A stretch of DNA of 18,238 nt, from NCBI GenBank assembly GCA_002388005.1, contig DGLO01000031.1, positions 10,626 through 28,863 on the forward strand, given 5' to 3'. The first letter of the stretch is position 1. The number at the start of each line of letters is the position of its first letter. This DNA comes from Candidatus Neomicrothrix sp. UBA4542. Its GTDB lineage: Bacteria > Actinomycetota > Acidimicrobiia > Acidimicrobiales > Poriferisodalaceae. Under the pieces are notes generated by a model. The model saw only the letters and a list, made by a program, of their open reading frames with translations. It was not told the origin of the DNA and did not search any database. Below are positions 1 to 8,173 of this stretch, one piece after another. The translations under genes and the position numbers were made by a program.

Positions 1-420
1 GTCCATTTTCGATGTGATAAGTCGGCTGGCTGAAAAGCCGTGCCCTACCACTTCGCAGTTGCGTTCGGCGATGTGTTTCATGAGCCATGGGTAGTTGGTA
101 GCTGTGAGGGCATCGACTGCAACCGTCACCGGGACTCCGTGGCGTTCGAGGGTGTCCAATAATCGAAAAATACCTACTCGATGTCCATACTCTCGGTGAG
201 TCAATTGAACGTAATCGGGAGCAGGTAATTTGATGAGTCCGCCACTGGCATTTCTGAGGCTGTAAGCGTCCGGCGGCGGATCCCATTCATAATGTTCCAG
301 CAGCACCAAAGCCCCCACAGCTAAAGGTTCCTCGCCCGGCCAAATCAATTTCGGTCTGGTTGGAATTGGCGAATACCGGTAATGAGGGTGGTCCATACCC
401 GGGGAGCGATCAGCGGGCAT
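1..420 (-). CDS. PuuE-like polysaccharide deacetylase family protein, partial (N-terminal 140 residues)
   Basis: An open frame on the minus strand starts with ATG at 420-418 and continues without a stop to the left edge, so only the first 140 residues are present. It is clearly a paralogue of the gene just upstream. Both share R-P-K near the start, W-P, a first strand ending E-H-Y-E (residues 42-45 here), T/S-H-R-[ED]-Y-G-[HN]-R-V-G (about 74-83), and a G/S-H-G motif followed by R five residues later (H127). This matches the NodB-fold proteins related to the allantoinase PuuE rather than metal-dependent chitin deacetylases, since no Asp-Asp pair follows the first strand. Its start overlaps the stop of the upstream gene by one base (TGATG), so the pair is probably translated in a coupled way. 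Substrate unknown; a C-N hydrolase acting on an amide or cyclic amide is likely by family. Confidence 0.88.
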   Translation of the reverse strand, partial: MPADRSPGMDHPHYRYSPIPTRPKLIWPGEEPLAVGALVLLEHYEWDPPPDAYSLRNASGGLIKLPAPDYVQLTHREYGHRVGIFRLLDTLERHGVPVTVAVDALTATNYPWLMKHIAERNCEVVGHGFSASRLITSKMD

Positions 421-1334
421 CAATCGTCCCCCTGTATGGAGGCTGCATGTGCAACAAAATCGTTGTAGTGGTGTTCGATGAAATGATCGGCGATCTCCGC
501 AGCGGTTGTTTGCCACACCAGTTCGTGACCAAGTAGGTAATCCAACATCTCGTCCAGGGCATCGACGCGATGAGGCATACCCATGAGGTAGGGGTGAAGT
601 GCTAACGCCATCACCTGCCCTGACTCGGCTCCTTCTGCGTACAGGGTGTCGAATTGGGCTTTTACCATTTCGACAAAATCGGCAGTGTCGTGATGATGAA
701 GGAACACTGGCACATCGTTTAACTCGATGCTGTACGGCACCGAAACTAAACAACCAGTCTCAACCTTGATCGGGATTGGCTGGTCGTCGTGCAGCCAATC
801 AGCGTGATATGTGAGCCCCGCTTCTGCCATGAGGTCCGGTGTTCGGACGTTGTTGGAGACAGCAGGCCCGAGCATGCCGCGAAGCTTCTGTCCTGTGTGG
901 CGATGCAGTGTGTCGATGCAGTCCTGATAAAACTCGCGTTCATCGCGTTCGCTCATCGAAGACAGGTAGCGCGTGTTGTAAATGCCGTGACTCATGATCT
1001 CCCAACCGCGGTCAGCCATCGATTTGCCGATGTCGGGATAATGGTCAAACACTGCGAGGTTTGTGGATGCAGTGCAGCGGACGTCGTACTGATCGAGAAC
1101 TTCCAGCATTCGCCAGAACCCAACTCGGTTGCCGTAGTCGCGATGCGAGTAGCCCTGTACGTCGGGGTGAGGAGATCGAGGCCAGGGATTACGACGCGGG
1201 TCGCGCGGTGGTAGGTATTCGTAGTGTTCGACGTTCGGTGCGACCCACAATGCGACCTGAGCCCCGTTCGGCCAACTGATCTTTGGTCGGTCGACCATAG
1301 GTAGATAGGCCACGCGGTGCGGAGGTAAGGACAT
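420..1334 (-). CDS. PuuE-like polysaccharide deacetylase family protein
   Basis: A 304-residue protein of NodB-type (polysaccharide deacetylase) fold with no signal peptide, so probably cytoplasmic. PuuE-like landmarks run in order: R-P-K-I-S-W-P (16-22), a first strand ending N-V-E-H-Y-E (34-39) where metal-dependent members carry Asp-Asp, Y-G-N-R-V-G-F-W-R (67-75), E-I-M-S-H-G (112-117), V-P-Y-S-I-E-L-N-D in the middle, F-D-T-L-Y-A-E-G-A-E, and A-L-H-P-Y with H247. The length is normal for PuuE relatives (about 300). No other allantoin-pathway gene is visible, so allantoinase activity is not assumed; amidase or deacetylase activity on an unknown substrate is as far as I go. It lies divergent to the CoA-transferase across 79 bases and is the first gene of a two-gene unit with the partial paralogue. 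ATG at 1334 has no clear Shine-Dalgarno sequence; Met13 is an alternative start. Confidence 0.88.
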   Translation of the reverse strand: MSLPPHRVAYLPMVDRPKISWPNGAQVALWVAPNVEHYEYLPPRDPRRNPWPRSPHPDVQGYSHRDYGNRVGFWRMLEVLDQYDVRCTASTNLAVFDHYPDIGKSMADRGWEIMSHGIYNTRYLSSMSERDEREFYQDCIDTLHRHTGQKLRGMLGPAVSNNVRTPDLMAEAGLTYHADWLHDDQPIPIKVETGCLVSVPYSIELNDVPVFLHHHDTADFVEMVKAQFDTLYAEGAESGQVMALALHPYLMGMPHRVDALDEMLDYLLGHELVWQTTAAEIADHFIEHHYNDFVAHAASIQGDD

Positions 1335-1357
1335 ATGAGCACCGTAGTCAGGTCGGT

Positions 1358-1366
1358 ACCTAAGGT
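1358..1366. promoter_or_regulatory. Candidate operator, palindrome ACCTAAGGT
   Basis: A 9-bp palindrome ACCT-A-AGGT lies in the 79-base divergent gap, 24 bases upstream of the deacetylase start and 48 upstream of the CoA-transferase start. A further AGGT half-site sits eight bases to the left of the palindrome (1350-1353). The same ACCTNAGGT element recurs at 8937-8945 in another divergent gap. A regulator site is inferred; no regulator gene is in the window. Confidence 0.4.
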
Positions 1367-1400
1367 GGGGCTATCGTCCCAAGTAGCTAGTAGGCGTTCA

Positions 1401-1407
1401 AAGGGGG
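1401..1407 (+). promoter_or_regulatory. Ribosome-binding site for GTG start of the CoA-transferase
   Basis: AAGGGGG lies six bases before the GTG at 1414. It supports this non-ATG start, after which the protein begins directly with the first strand of the CaiB fold (L-S-E-Y-R-V-L-D-L). Confidence 0.6.
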
Positions 1408-1413
1408 CAAATA

Positions 1414-3849
1414 GTGCTCAGCGAATACCGAGTTCTTGATTTAACTGACGAACGAGGGCATCTCGCGGCTTTCATCCTTGCGCAAATGGGCGCGGAGGTC
1501 ATCGCTATTGAACCGCCTTCAGGCTCGCATGCCCGTCAACTTGCACCATTTGCCGAAGGAATCGACGACGGTGAGCACTCACTCCATCACTGGGCCTATA
1601 ACCGCGGCAAGAAAAGCGTTGTCTTGGATTTAGACACACCTGACGGGATTAGCGAACTTCGACGTCTCATAGCTGGGGCGGACGTCATGTTCGACTCGTT
1701 TGATCCAGGAGTCATGGCGTCACTGGGGCTTACACCTTCAGAGATTGCTGAACTCAATCCCCATATGATTGACGTTTCCATTACCGCGTTTGGCGGCGAC
1801 GGCCCCAAAGCGAACTGGGAACACAGTGACCTTACGCTTCAGGCAGCCGCTGGAAACATGGTGTTGACCGGGGACGACGACCGGTCTCCGCTGCGAGCCG
1901 GAGGTACCCTGCCCCAAGCGTTCGGTAACGCCGCGTCGGAGGCAGCCGGTGCGGCACTGATAGCTCTATTTGAGCGACAGTCGACATCTGGACTGGGACA
2001 GCACATTGATGTATCAGCCCAGCACTCAATGAACCAATGCACCCAGTCGAACTCTTTAGCGACCCCATTGGGAGCAACACCGCCCACCAGGCTTGCTGGT
2101 GGAGTCGAACTTGGAGGGATCCGCATCCAAATCATGTGGCCGTGTTTAGACGGCTATGCGTCGGTCAGCTTCTTGTTTGGCCCGGCCTTCGCGCCCTTCA
2201 CACGGAACCTTATGGCTTGGGTATATGAGGAAGGTTTCTGTGACGAGGCCACCCGAGACAAAGATTGGGTCGAATATGCGCTGATGCTCCTCGACGGCCG
2301 AGAATCGAAGGAGGAGTACCAACGAGTTAAAGACATCCTCACCGAATTCTTTGTTACTAAGACCAAAGCCGAGCTTTTGGAGGCGGCGATGAAACGTCGC
2401 GTCCTAATCACTCCGGTGACTACGACCGAAGAGGTTGTCAACAGCGAACAACTCGACTTTCGTGGCTATTGGGAGACGGTCGAACACAGCGACGGCTCCA
2501 TGGTCGATTACCCAGGAGCCTTCGCTAAGTTCGCTGAAACTCCGTTGAAGGTACTGGCTGAAGCCCCGCGTCTAGGCGAACACACCGTGCAGGTGCTCAA
2601 TGAGCCCGACCGCGGCGCTGATGTCGCCGTAAGCGAGCCGGTCGCCTCGACAACGCTTCCACTTGAAGGGGTAAAAGTTTTGGATTTGATGTGGGCCATG
2701 GCAGGGCCCGCTGCTTCACGAGTGTTGGCCGACTACGGCGCGGAGATCGTGCGAGTGGAATCGGCGAACAAACTTGATGCCGTCAGAAGCATCTCGCCAT
2801 TTCCCGCTGATGTTGCCGACCCTGACAAGTCAGGGATTTATCACAACATGAACGCCGGAAAGCGAGGGCTCACCCTCGATATGGCGAAACCAGGAGCCAT
2901 TGACGTCATATGGGATCTCATCGACTGGGCTGATGTGGTGCTGGAATCGTTCTCTCCCAAGGCAATGACCGCTTGGGATATCGACTATCAACAGATCCAG
3001 AAGCGGAGGCCCGACATCATTATGGCTTCAAGCTGTCTTATGGGTCAGACAGGTCCGTTAGCAATGTTGGCTGGTTTCGGGACGATGGCCGCAGCAATAT
3101 CAGGCTTCTTTTACCCGGTTGGTTGGACAGATCGGGCACCAACCGGCCCTTACAGCGCGTACACCGACTACACGTCGCCTCGTTGGCTTGTCGCATCCGT
3201 TATGGGAGCACTTGAACACAAGAGACGAACCGGTCAGGGCCAATACATAGACCTCTCTCAGGCCGAAGCAGCCTTGCATCTAATGACGCCAGCGCTTCTC
3301 GAATATTCGGTCAACGGAAACGTTTGGGAACGAGCCGGTAACCGGGACATTGTTTTTGCCCCGCAGGGCGGATACCCCACAAGCGGCAACGACAACTGGA
3401 TAGCGATCTCATGCAAAGACGACGACCAATGGCAGTCTTTGGCACAGGAGATGAACCGCGGTGATCTCGCAGACCTCACCGCCGATGAGCGACACGCTCA
3501 ACACGACGAACTCGACTCGGCCATTGCCACGTGGACTGTCGAACAAGAAGGCGTTGACCTCATGGAGAGACTCCAAACTCTTGGGGTAGCAGCCCACATT
3601 GTCCAAAACTCGCCTGAACTAGTTGCCGACGAACAAATGACCCATCGCGGTTGTTTCGTCGAAGTCGCCCATGCAAGCCACGAACCTTTCTTTGTTGACG
3701 GAACCCGCTTTCACATGTCGCGCACCCCGGCTCAGGTCACCCATGCCGGTCCGATTTTCGGTGAGCATACCTTTGAGGTTCTGATGGAATGCGCCGGCTA
3801 CGACCCCGACCAGATAGCAGAACTCGCGGTGGCCGAACTTCTGGAATAA
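1414..3849 (+). CDS. Fused two-domain class III (CaiB/BaiF) CoA-transferase
   Basis: An 811-residue cytoplasmic protein made of two complete family III CoA-transferase halves, residues 1-~400 and ~415-811, joined by a short linker. Each half starts with V-L-D-L, then L-A-[QD]-[MY]-G-A-E, a G-K-[KR] segment and D-V-[MV]-[FL]-[DE]-S-F; the end of the catalytic region reads G-x-G-Q-[HY]-I-D-[VL] in both. Family members move CoA from a donor thioester to a carboxylate through an aspartyl-CoA thioester. Aligning the halves on G-x-G-Q puts D585 (T-D-Y-T-S-P) at the catalytic Asp of formyl-CoA transferase, while the first half has G171 there. Only half two should therefore form the covalent intermediate. 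This fused layout with one active half resembles DddD (DMSP CoA-transferase/lyase, about 830 residues), but fused CaiB proteins of other function also exist, so no substrate is assigned. Convergent with the carboxylase gene, 42 bases apart. Confidence 0.9.
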   Translation: MLSEYRVLDLTDERGHLAAFILAQMGAEVIAIEPPSGSHARQLAPFAEGIDDGEHSLHHWAYNRGKKSVVLDLDTPDGISELRRLIAGADVMFDSFDPGVMASLGLTPSEIAELNPHMIDVSITAFGGDGPKANWEHSDLTLQAAAGNMVLTGDDDRSPLRAGGTLPQAFGNAASEAAGAALIALFERQSTSGLGQHIDVSAQHSMNQCTQSNSLATPLGATPPTRLAGGVELGGIRIQIMWPCLDGYASVSFLFGPAFAPFTRNLMAWVYEEGFCDEATRDKDWVEYALMLLDGRESKEEYQRVKDILTEFFVTKTKAELLEAAMKRRVLITPVTTTEEVVNSEQLDFRGYWETVEHSDGSMVDYPGAFAKFAETPLKVLAEAPRLGEHTVQVLNEPDRGADVAVSEPVASTTLPLEGVKVLDLMWAMAGPAASRVLADYGAEIVRVESANKLDAVRSISPFPADVADPDKSGIYHNMNAGKRGLTLDMAKPGAIDVIWDLIDWADVVLESFSPKAMTAWDIDYQQIQKRRPDIIMASSCLMGQTGPLAMLAGFGTMAAAISGFFYPVGWTDRAPTGPYSAYTDYTSPRWLVASVMGALEHKRRTGQGQYIDLSQAEAALHLMTPALLEYSVNGNVWERAGNRDIVFAPQGGYPTSGNDNWIAISCKDDDQWQSLAQEMNRGDLADLTADERHAQHDELDSAIATWTVEQEGVDLMERLQTLGVAAHIVQNSPELVADEQMTHRGCFVEVAHASHEPFFVDGTRFHMSRTPAQVTHAGPIFGEHTFEVLMECAGYDPDQIAELAVAELLE

Positions 3850-3858
3850 CGCCAATGA

Positions 3859-3884
3859 TTCGCCCATGTCGCTGGCTGGGCGAA
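3859..3884. terminator. Candidate bidirectional terminator hairpin
   Basis: A perfect 8-bp inverted repeat TTCGCCCA/TGGGCGAA with a 10-base loop lies in the 42-base gap between the convergent CoA-transferase and carboxylase genes. There is no T-run on either side, so an intrinsic terminator is only suggested by position and stem. Confidence 0.4.
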
Positions 3885-3891
3885 CGAGCAG

Positions 3892-6800
3892 CTACCAGGT
3901 ATCAATCATCGGGCGTTTCTTGCCCTCCCTCGGCGCCGTTTTTGGGGCCGACCGTAACGCCATCGACACCCACGTACGAGTCTCTGCCGGATCAATAACA
4001 TCGTCCAACTCGAAGAAAGTCGCTGTGCTGACCGCCTTGCCGTTCTCATACAGCTTGGCCACCATCTGTTCGTAATAGGCAATGCGCTCTCCGGGGTCAT
4101 CTATGGCTTCGAGCTCTTTGCGGTACCCGAGCTTTACAAAGCCTTCGAGCCCCATGCCGCCGAACTCGCCAGTCGGCCACGACACACAAAACACCGGTGC
4201 TTTGAAACTTCCACCAGCCATTGCTTGAGCTCCCAATCCGTAACCCTTACGCAAAACGACGGTCATGAAAGGAACGGTGACGCTCGCTGACGTCACGAAC
4301 ATTCGGCTGGCGTGACGGACTGTTGCCTCGTATTCAGCTTGCGGGCCGACCATGATGCCAGGGGTGTCACAGAGAAACAGAAGTGGGATGTCATGGGCAT
4401 CGCACAACTGCATGAACCGGCTGCCCTTATCGCCAACGTCTGCATCAATTGCTCCACCCAAATGATGGTTGTTATTCGCAATGATGCCTACAGGGCGGCC
4501 CTCGATTCGCGCGAGCGATGTAACACACCCCGGTCCCCAGCCTTTACGGATTTCTAGGACCGAGTCGACATCGCACATCGTTTCGATCACCTCACGAACG
4601 TCATAGGCACGCAAACGGTTCTCGGGAACAACGTGACGCAGCAAGCGTTGATCAGGCGCCTCCCATGATTTGATCGAACCCTGAAAATACGACAGGTATT
4701 TCTTAGCGACGTCCATCGCCTCATCTTCGTCTTCGACGAGAATGTCGATTACTCCGTTGGGGTACTGAACATCGACAGGTCCGACTTCCTCGGGCCGAAA
4801 CACCCCCAGGCCGCCACCTTCGATCATCGCTGGGCCGCCGATGCCGATGTTGGATCCCTTCGTTGCGATGATCACGTCACAACATCCCAGTAGGACGGCG
4901 TTGCCCGCGAAACATCGGCCGTTAGTGATACCGACGAGAGGGACCAGACCGGAAAGTTTGGCGAAGAAGGTAAACGCCCAACAATCCAAGCCGGCGCCAC
5001 CCTGGGTGTCAGTGTCACCTGGCCGACCGCCGCCGCCCTCAGCTAGCAGCACTGTTGGCAGCTTGTTGTGTTCGGCGATTTCGAAGAGTCGGTCTTTCTT
5101 CCTATGGTTCTGAAGTCCCTGGGTTCCGGCTAAGACCATGTAGTCATACGACATGACCATGGTTTGGGAGACGTCTTGATCGAAGAGGTCACCATTGACG
5201 CTTCCGATGCCAGCGACCATGCCATCGCCTTGAGTGTTGTCGATCAAGTCGTCGAGACTTCTCCGTCTGCGTTGCGCAGCGACCATTAGCGGTCCGTACT
5301 CAATGAAGGTGTTGTCATCAACGAGACGCGACAAATTTTCGCGAGCAGTTCGATGACCCCGGTCATGTCGTTTTGACACTGCTGAGGGTTTTGCTTCGTC
5401 CATTCCTTTGTAATGACGATCGAAGACTTCTTGTAGGTCAGGACGAATCACGTCGAGGTCAACGGCTGCTTCGTCCTCACCGGTTTCGATGGTCAGATCG
5501 ACCTCTTCTATGAACAACAATGGGTGACCCTCGTACACGATGTCGCCCTGCGTGACGCCCAAAGCGCGAACAATGCCAGTCACGTTTGAGGTGATGACGT
5601 GTTCCATCTTCATCGCTTCCATCACGGCCACCGGGTGCCCCTCTGCGACTTGGTCGCCCGGAGACACGTCGATGGAAATGATCGTGCCCTGCAGAGGGGC
5701 CTCAACTGGCCGACTGCCGTCCGGACCCGTCACCGGTGGCTGGTCGCCAAGATCAGAAATAGGAGCTGATTCCCGGCCGTCAATTGAACCGTGTTCTAGG
5801 ACAGCAAGAGGATCGTCACTTACCTTCACTCCCGCTAACGACGGTCCTGAAGGATCCGAATTAGAGCGGGAGGCATAGTTGAATTCGATCGTCTCGGCGG
5901 CCTGAACCAGCTCAGCGCCATGTTCAACGATGAAACTAGTGGTGACATCATTTGATTGGACTTCGGGCCTGTCCAACAACGCCAAAAGGTAAGGGATGTT
6001 GGTGAGAACACCTTCGATTCGGAACTCGCCAAGAGCTCGCTTCACCCGTTTAATGGCGTCGAGATAATTGGAGGAAGGAGAGTGTCCGATCACTTTCGCG
6101 AGGAGAGAATCGAAGCTGGGGTTAGTCGCATAGCCTCGATAGCCGTAGGTATCGGTCCGAATTCCGGGACCACTTGGAGTCTCAAACGCGGTGAGGGTGC
6201 CCCCAGTTGGTCTAGCCAAGCCGTCCTCGGTCATTGTTTCGGTATTTACCCGACACTGAATCGCATATCCCCTCGAAGCGGGCAAGTCATCTTGAACGAG
6301 GCCGAGGTCAAATAGTGAAGCTCCTCCCGCCAAGAGAATTTGATTCTTGACAAGGTCCACTCCGGTGGTCTCTTCAGTCACTGTGTGCTCGACCTGTAGG
6401 CGAGCGTTGGTCTCGATAAACGCGACCACCGACGGATTCTCGGCATCAACGAGGAACTCCCACGTACCTAACCCCCGATAGTTCGCATGCGAGGCCATAC
6501 GAACTGCAGAGTCCGTCAACAAGTCTCGTACCTCAGCGTCGATAGACGGGGATGGAGCTACTTCAATAATCTTTTGATTCTGACGCTGCAGAGTGCATTC
6601 CCGCTCACCTAAATGAACTACCGACGTGCCGTCACCAATGATTTGCACTTCGACATGACGCGCGCGTTCTATGAGTCGCTCAACGTAGACGTCACCGTTG
6701 CCAAAGGCCATTTCGGCTTCGCTTTGACATCGTTCGAACACAGCGGACAGATCATCGCCTTGTCGCGCTGCTCGCATGCCTCGACCACCGCCGCCTGCGA

Positions 6801-7272
6801 CGGCTTTAATCATGATTGCGCCGTGTTCACCAAGAAACGCTTCGGCTTCTTCGAGTGTCGCCGCTCCCTCGGTTGCTGGCACTAGTGGCACATCGAGTTC
6901 TGCAGCCAGCATTCGAGCAGAAAGTTTGTCTCCGAACAGAGAGAGCTGTTCAGAAGATGGTCCAACGAAAATAAGCCCGGCGGTTTCTAGAGCGCGAGCG
7001 AAGTCAGCGTTCTCTGCTAAAAAGCCGTATCCGGGATGAACTGCATCACACCCCGTGGAAACTGCTGCCTTAACGAGCCGATCGATGTTGAGATAAGCGG
7101 CGACTCCGCGATCATCTAGATCTATTGACTCGTTCGTTACCCGAGTATGTAAAGACGAACTGTCGTCTTGGCTGTGAACTGCAACGGTGGCGACATCTAA
7201 TTCTCCTGCTGCTCGCGCTATTCGTATAGCTATCTCACCGCGATTCGCAATAAGGAGCTTTTCCACGGGCAT
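3892..7272 (-). CDS. Single-chain biotin-dependent acyl-CoA carboxylase (BC-BCCP-CT fusion)
   Basis: A 1126-residue enzyme with all three parts of a biotin-dependent carboxylase. The biotin carboxylase half (1-~450) shows I-A-N-R-G-E-I-A (8-15), H-P-G-Y-G-F-L-A-E-N (79-88), the ATP-grasp Gly-rich loop A-G-G-G-G-R-G (159-165), and the N-A-R-L-Q-V-E-H active-site segment. A linker of about 70 residues follows, then the biotinyl domain (~520-590) with E-A-M-K-M where K555 takes biotin. The carboxyltransferase (~620-1126) has N- and C-terminal crotonase-like halves and ends K-K-R-P-M-I-D-T-W, the usual tail. It should carboxylate an acyl-CoA with ATP and bicarbonate. The size and fusion fit the long-chain acyl-CoA carboxylase type known from Mycobacterium avium; the acyl group is unknown. 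GAGGGGG (7280-7286) seven bases before the ATG supports the start. It is the last gene of an apparent DLH-hotdog-carboxylase operon. Confidence 0.93.
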   Translation of the reverse strand: MPVEKLLIANRGEIAIRIARAAGELDVATVAVHSQDDSSSLHTRVTNESIDLDDRGVAAYLNIDRLVKAAVSTGCDAVHPGYGFLAENADFARALETAGLIFVGPSSEQLSLFGDKLSARMLAAELDVPLVPATEGAATLEEAEAFLGEHGAIMIKAVAGGGGRGMRAARQGDDLSAVFERCQSEAEMAFGNGDVYVERLIERARHVEVQIIGDGTSVVHLGERECTLQRQNQKIIEVAPSPSIDAEVRDLLTDSAVRMASHANYRGLGTWEFLVDAENPSVVAFIETNARLQVEHTVTEETTGVDLVKNQILLAGGASLFDLGLVQDDLPASRGYAIQCRVNTETMTEDGLARPTGGTLTAFETPSGPGIRTDTYGYRGYATNPSFDSLLAKVIGHSPSSNYLDAIKRVKRALGEFRIEGVLTNIPYLLALLDRPEVQSNDVTTSFIVEHGAELVQAAETIEFNYASRSNSDPSGPSLAGVKVSDDPLAVLEHGSIDGRESAPISDLGDQPPVTGPDGSRPVEAPLQGTIISIDVSPGDQVAEGHPVAVMEAMKMEHVITSNVTGIVRALGVTQGDIVYEGHPLLFIEEVDLTIETGEDEAAVDLDVIRPDLQEVFDRHYKGMDEAKPSAVSKRHDRGHRTARENLSRLVDDNTFIEYGPLMVAAQRRRRSLDDLIDNTQGDGMVAGIGSVNGDLFDQDVSQTMVMSYDYMVLAGTQGLQNHRKKDRLFEIAEHNKLPTVLLAEGGGGRPGDTDTQGGAGLDCWAFTFFAKLSGLVPLVGITNGRCFAGNAVLLGCCDVIIATKGSNIGIGGPAMIEGGGLGVFRPEEVGPVDVQYPNGVIDILVEDEDEAMDVAKKYLSYFQGSIKSWEAPDQRLLRHVVPENRLRAYDVREVIETMCDVDSVLEIRKGWGPGCVTSLARIEGRPVGIIANNNHHLGGAIDADVGDKGSRFMQLCDAHDIPLLFLCDTPGIMVGPQAEYEATVRHASRMFVTSASVTVPFMTVVLRKGYGLGAQAMAGGSFKAPVFCVSWPTGEFGGMGLEGFVKLGYRKELEAIDDPGERIAYYEQMVAKLYENGKAVSTATFFELDDVIDPAETRTWVSMALRSAPKTAPREGKKRPMIDTW

Positions 7273-7339
7273 TTCGAATCCCCCTCGAGAGACGATTAGG
7301 CATGCCCGTTCTACAACATGTTGACGTTGCTGTTCTTAC

Positions 7340-8173
7340 TCAGTCTCGAGGAAGGGGTGGAAGAATCACCGCGACCTGCCTAACAAGAGCAACTTCGGTG
7401 CCCTCCGAATCGATAAATACAGCGTCGCTGGTAGACCACGGTTTGCCTTTTCTGTGCGCCACTTCGCCCCAACGGCCAGCTACAGTCACAGGTCCGCTGG
7501 CTTTGAACGGACTCAAATGCTGTACTCGGCCCGAAGCATGAACGCCCGCCGGCATCCTGTAGGAATGCCGGATCAAGGGGGTCATTTGGCCCAGTACCCA
7601 GGATGGATGGGCCGCCGGGGCGTCTCCGGTGATCCAAAGGGGGTCGTCGTCGTGGATTCTCTCAGTCATCCAAGTTCTAGCGTCACCTGCATCAAAAGAA
7701 ACCGACATGGCGGGGTAATCAAGGTCACTGGGAATTTCATCTAGGCCAAGAAATGGGCGGTGATCGGCTTCCGGTACAGGTGAGCGTTGCTCAGGTAAGT
7801 GGAAGTCGTTTCTCCAAGGCGCGTCGCCGAGACCAACTTTTCCCTCAATAGTTACGCGTCCGTCAGAGACGACAGTTTGAGTTATGAGGCCAATGCTTGG
7901 ATCGTCAGGAGATGGGTGTACTTCGGTCAGTAGCTCGTCTTGCGCGTAGACGGGTCGAGGAAGTCGAAATTCAGACCAGCCGTGCGAGAGCCAACGTTCG
8001 CCTAGGGAATCGAGGATGGCTGGGACCATCCAGCCGTAGGTGTGAATCCCGGCGACAATCCCCCCCGCGTAACCGTATCCAGTGGCGCTCTCATCGTGGA
8101 CCGGGTTAGCGGCCGACACTTCGGGTGGATCAGCTACCGCTTGGCGACTACATGATGCGGGCACAACTGTCAT
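7340..8173 (-). CDS. Double-hotdog protein, MaoC-like (acyl-CoA hydratase or thioesterase family)
   Basis: A 277-residue protein with two hotdog-like halves. The N-terminal half carries N-P-V-H (23-26) followed by Y-G-Y-A-G-G-I-V-A-G, close to the MaoC/R-hydratase signature. The Asp that normally stands five residues before the catalytic His is Ala here (A21); H26 is kept. The C-terminal half has A-A-H-P-S-W-V-L-G-Q and a final strand region with G-R-W-G-E-V-A-H-R-K-G-K-P-W. From memory, actinobacterial relatives of this short-N-terminus type also lack the Asp, so it may be a family trait rather than decay. Hydration of an enoyl-CoA is therefore uncertain; acyl-CoA binding or thioesterase activity is an alternative. 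Its ATG overlaps the stop of the upstream hydrolase gene by four bases (ATGA), and the carboxylase follows 67 bases downstream, indicating one transcript. Confidence 0.75.
   Translation of the reverse strand: MTVVPASCSRQAVADPPEVSAANPVHDESATGYGYAGGIVAGIHTYGWMVPAILDSLGERWLSHGWSEFRLPRPVYAQDELLTEVHPSPDDPSIGLITQTVVSDGRVTIEGKVGLGDAPWRNDFHLPEQRSPVPEADHRPFLGLDEIPSDLDYPAMSVSFDAGDARTWMTERIHDDDPLWITGDAPAAHPSWVLGQMTPLIRHSYRMPAGVHASGRVQHLSPFKASGPVTVAGRWGEVAHRKGKPWSTSDAVFIDSEGTEVALVRQVAVILPPLPRD

Noticed and set aside
420..1334. Allantoinase (puuE) gene name
   Set aside because: Similarity is to the fold family; no other purine or allantoin gene is nearby, and there is a diverged tandem paralogue.
1414..3849. 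Firm assignment as DddD (DMSP lyase)
   Set aside because: Architecture and Asp placement agree, but fused CaiB proteins of other function exist and no DMSP transporter or other ddd gene is in the window.
7314..7323. 10-bp palindrome CAACATGTTG between the hotdog and carboxylase genes
   Set aside because: Intra-operon, isolated, and of a length easily found by chance; no partner site seen.
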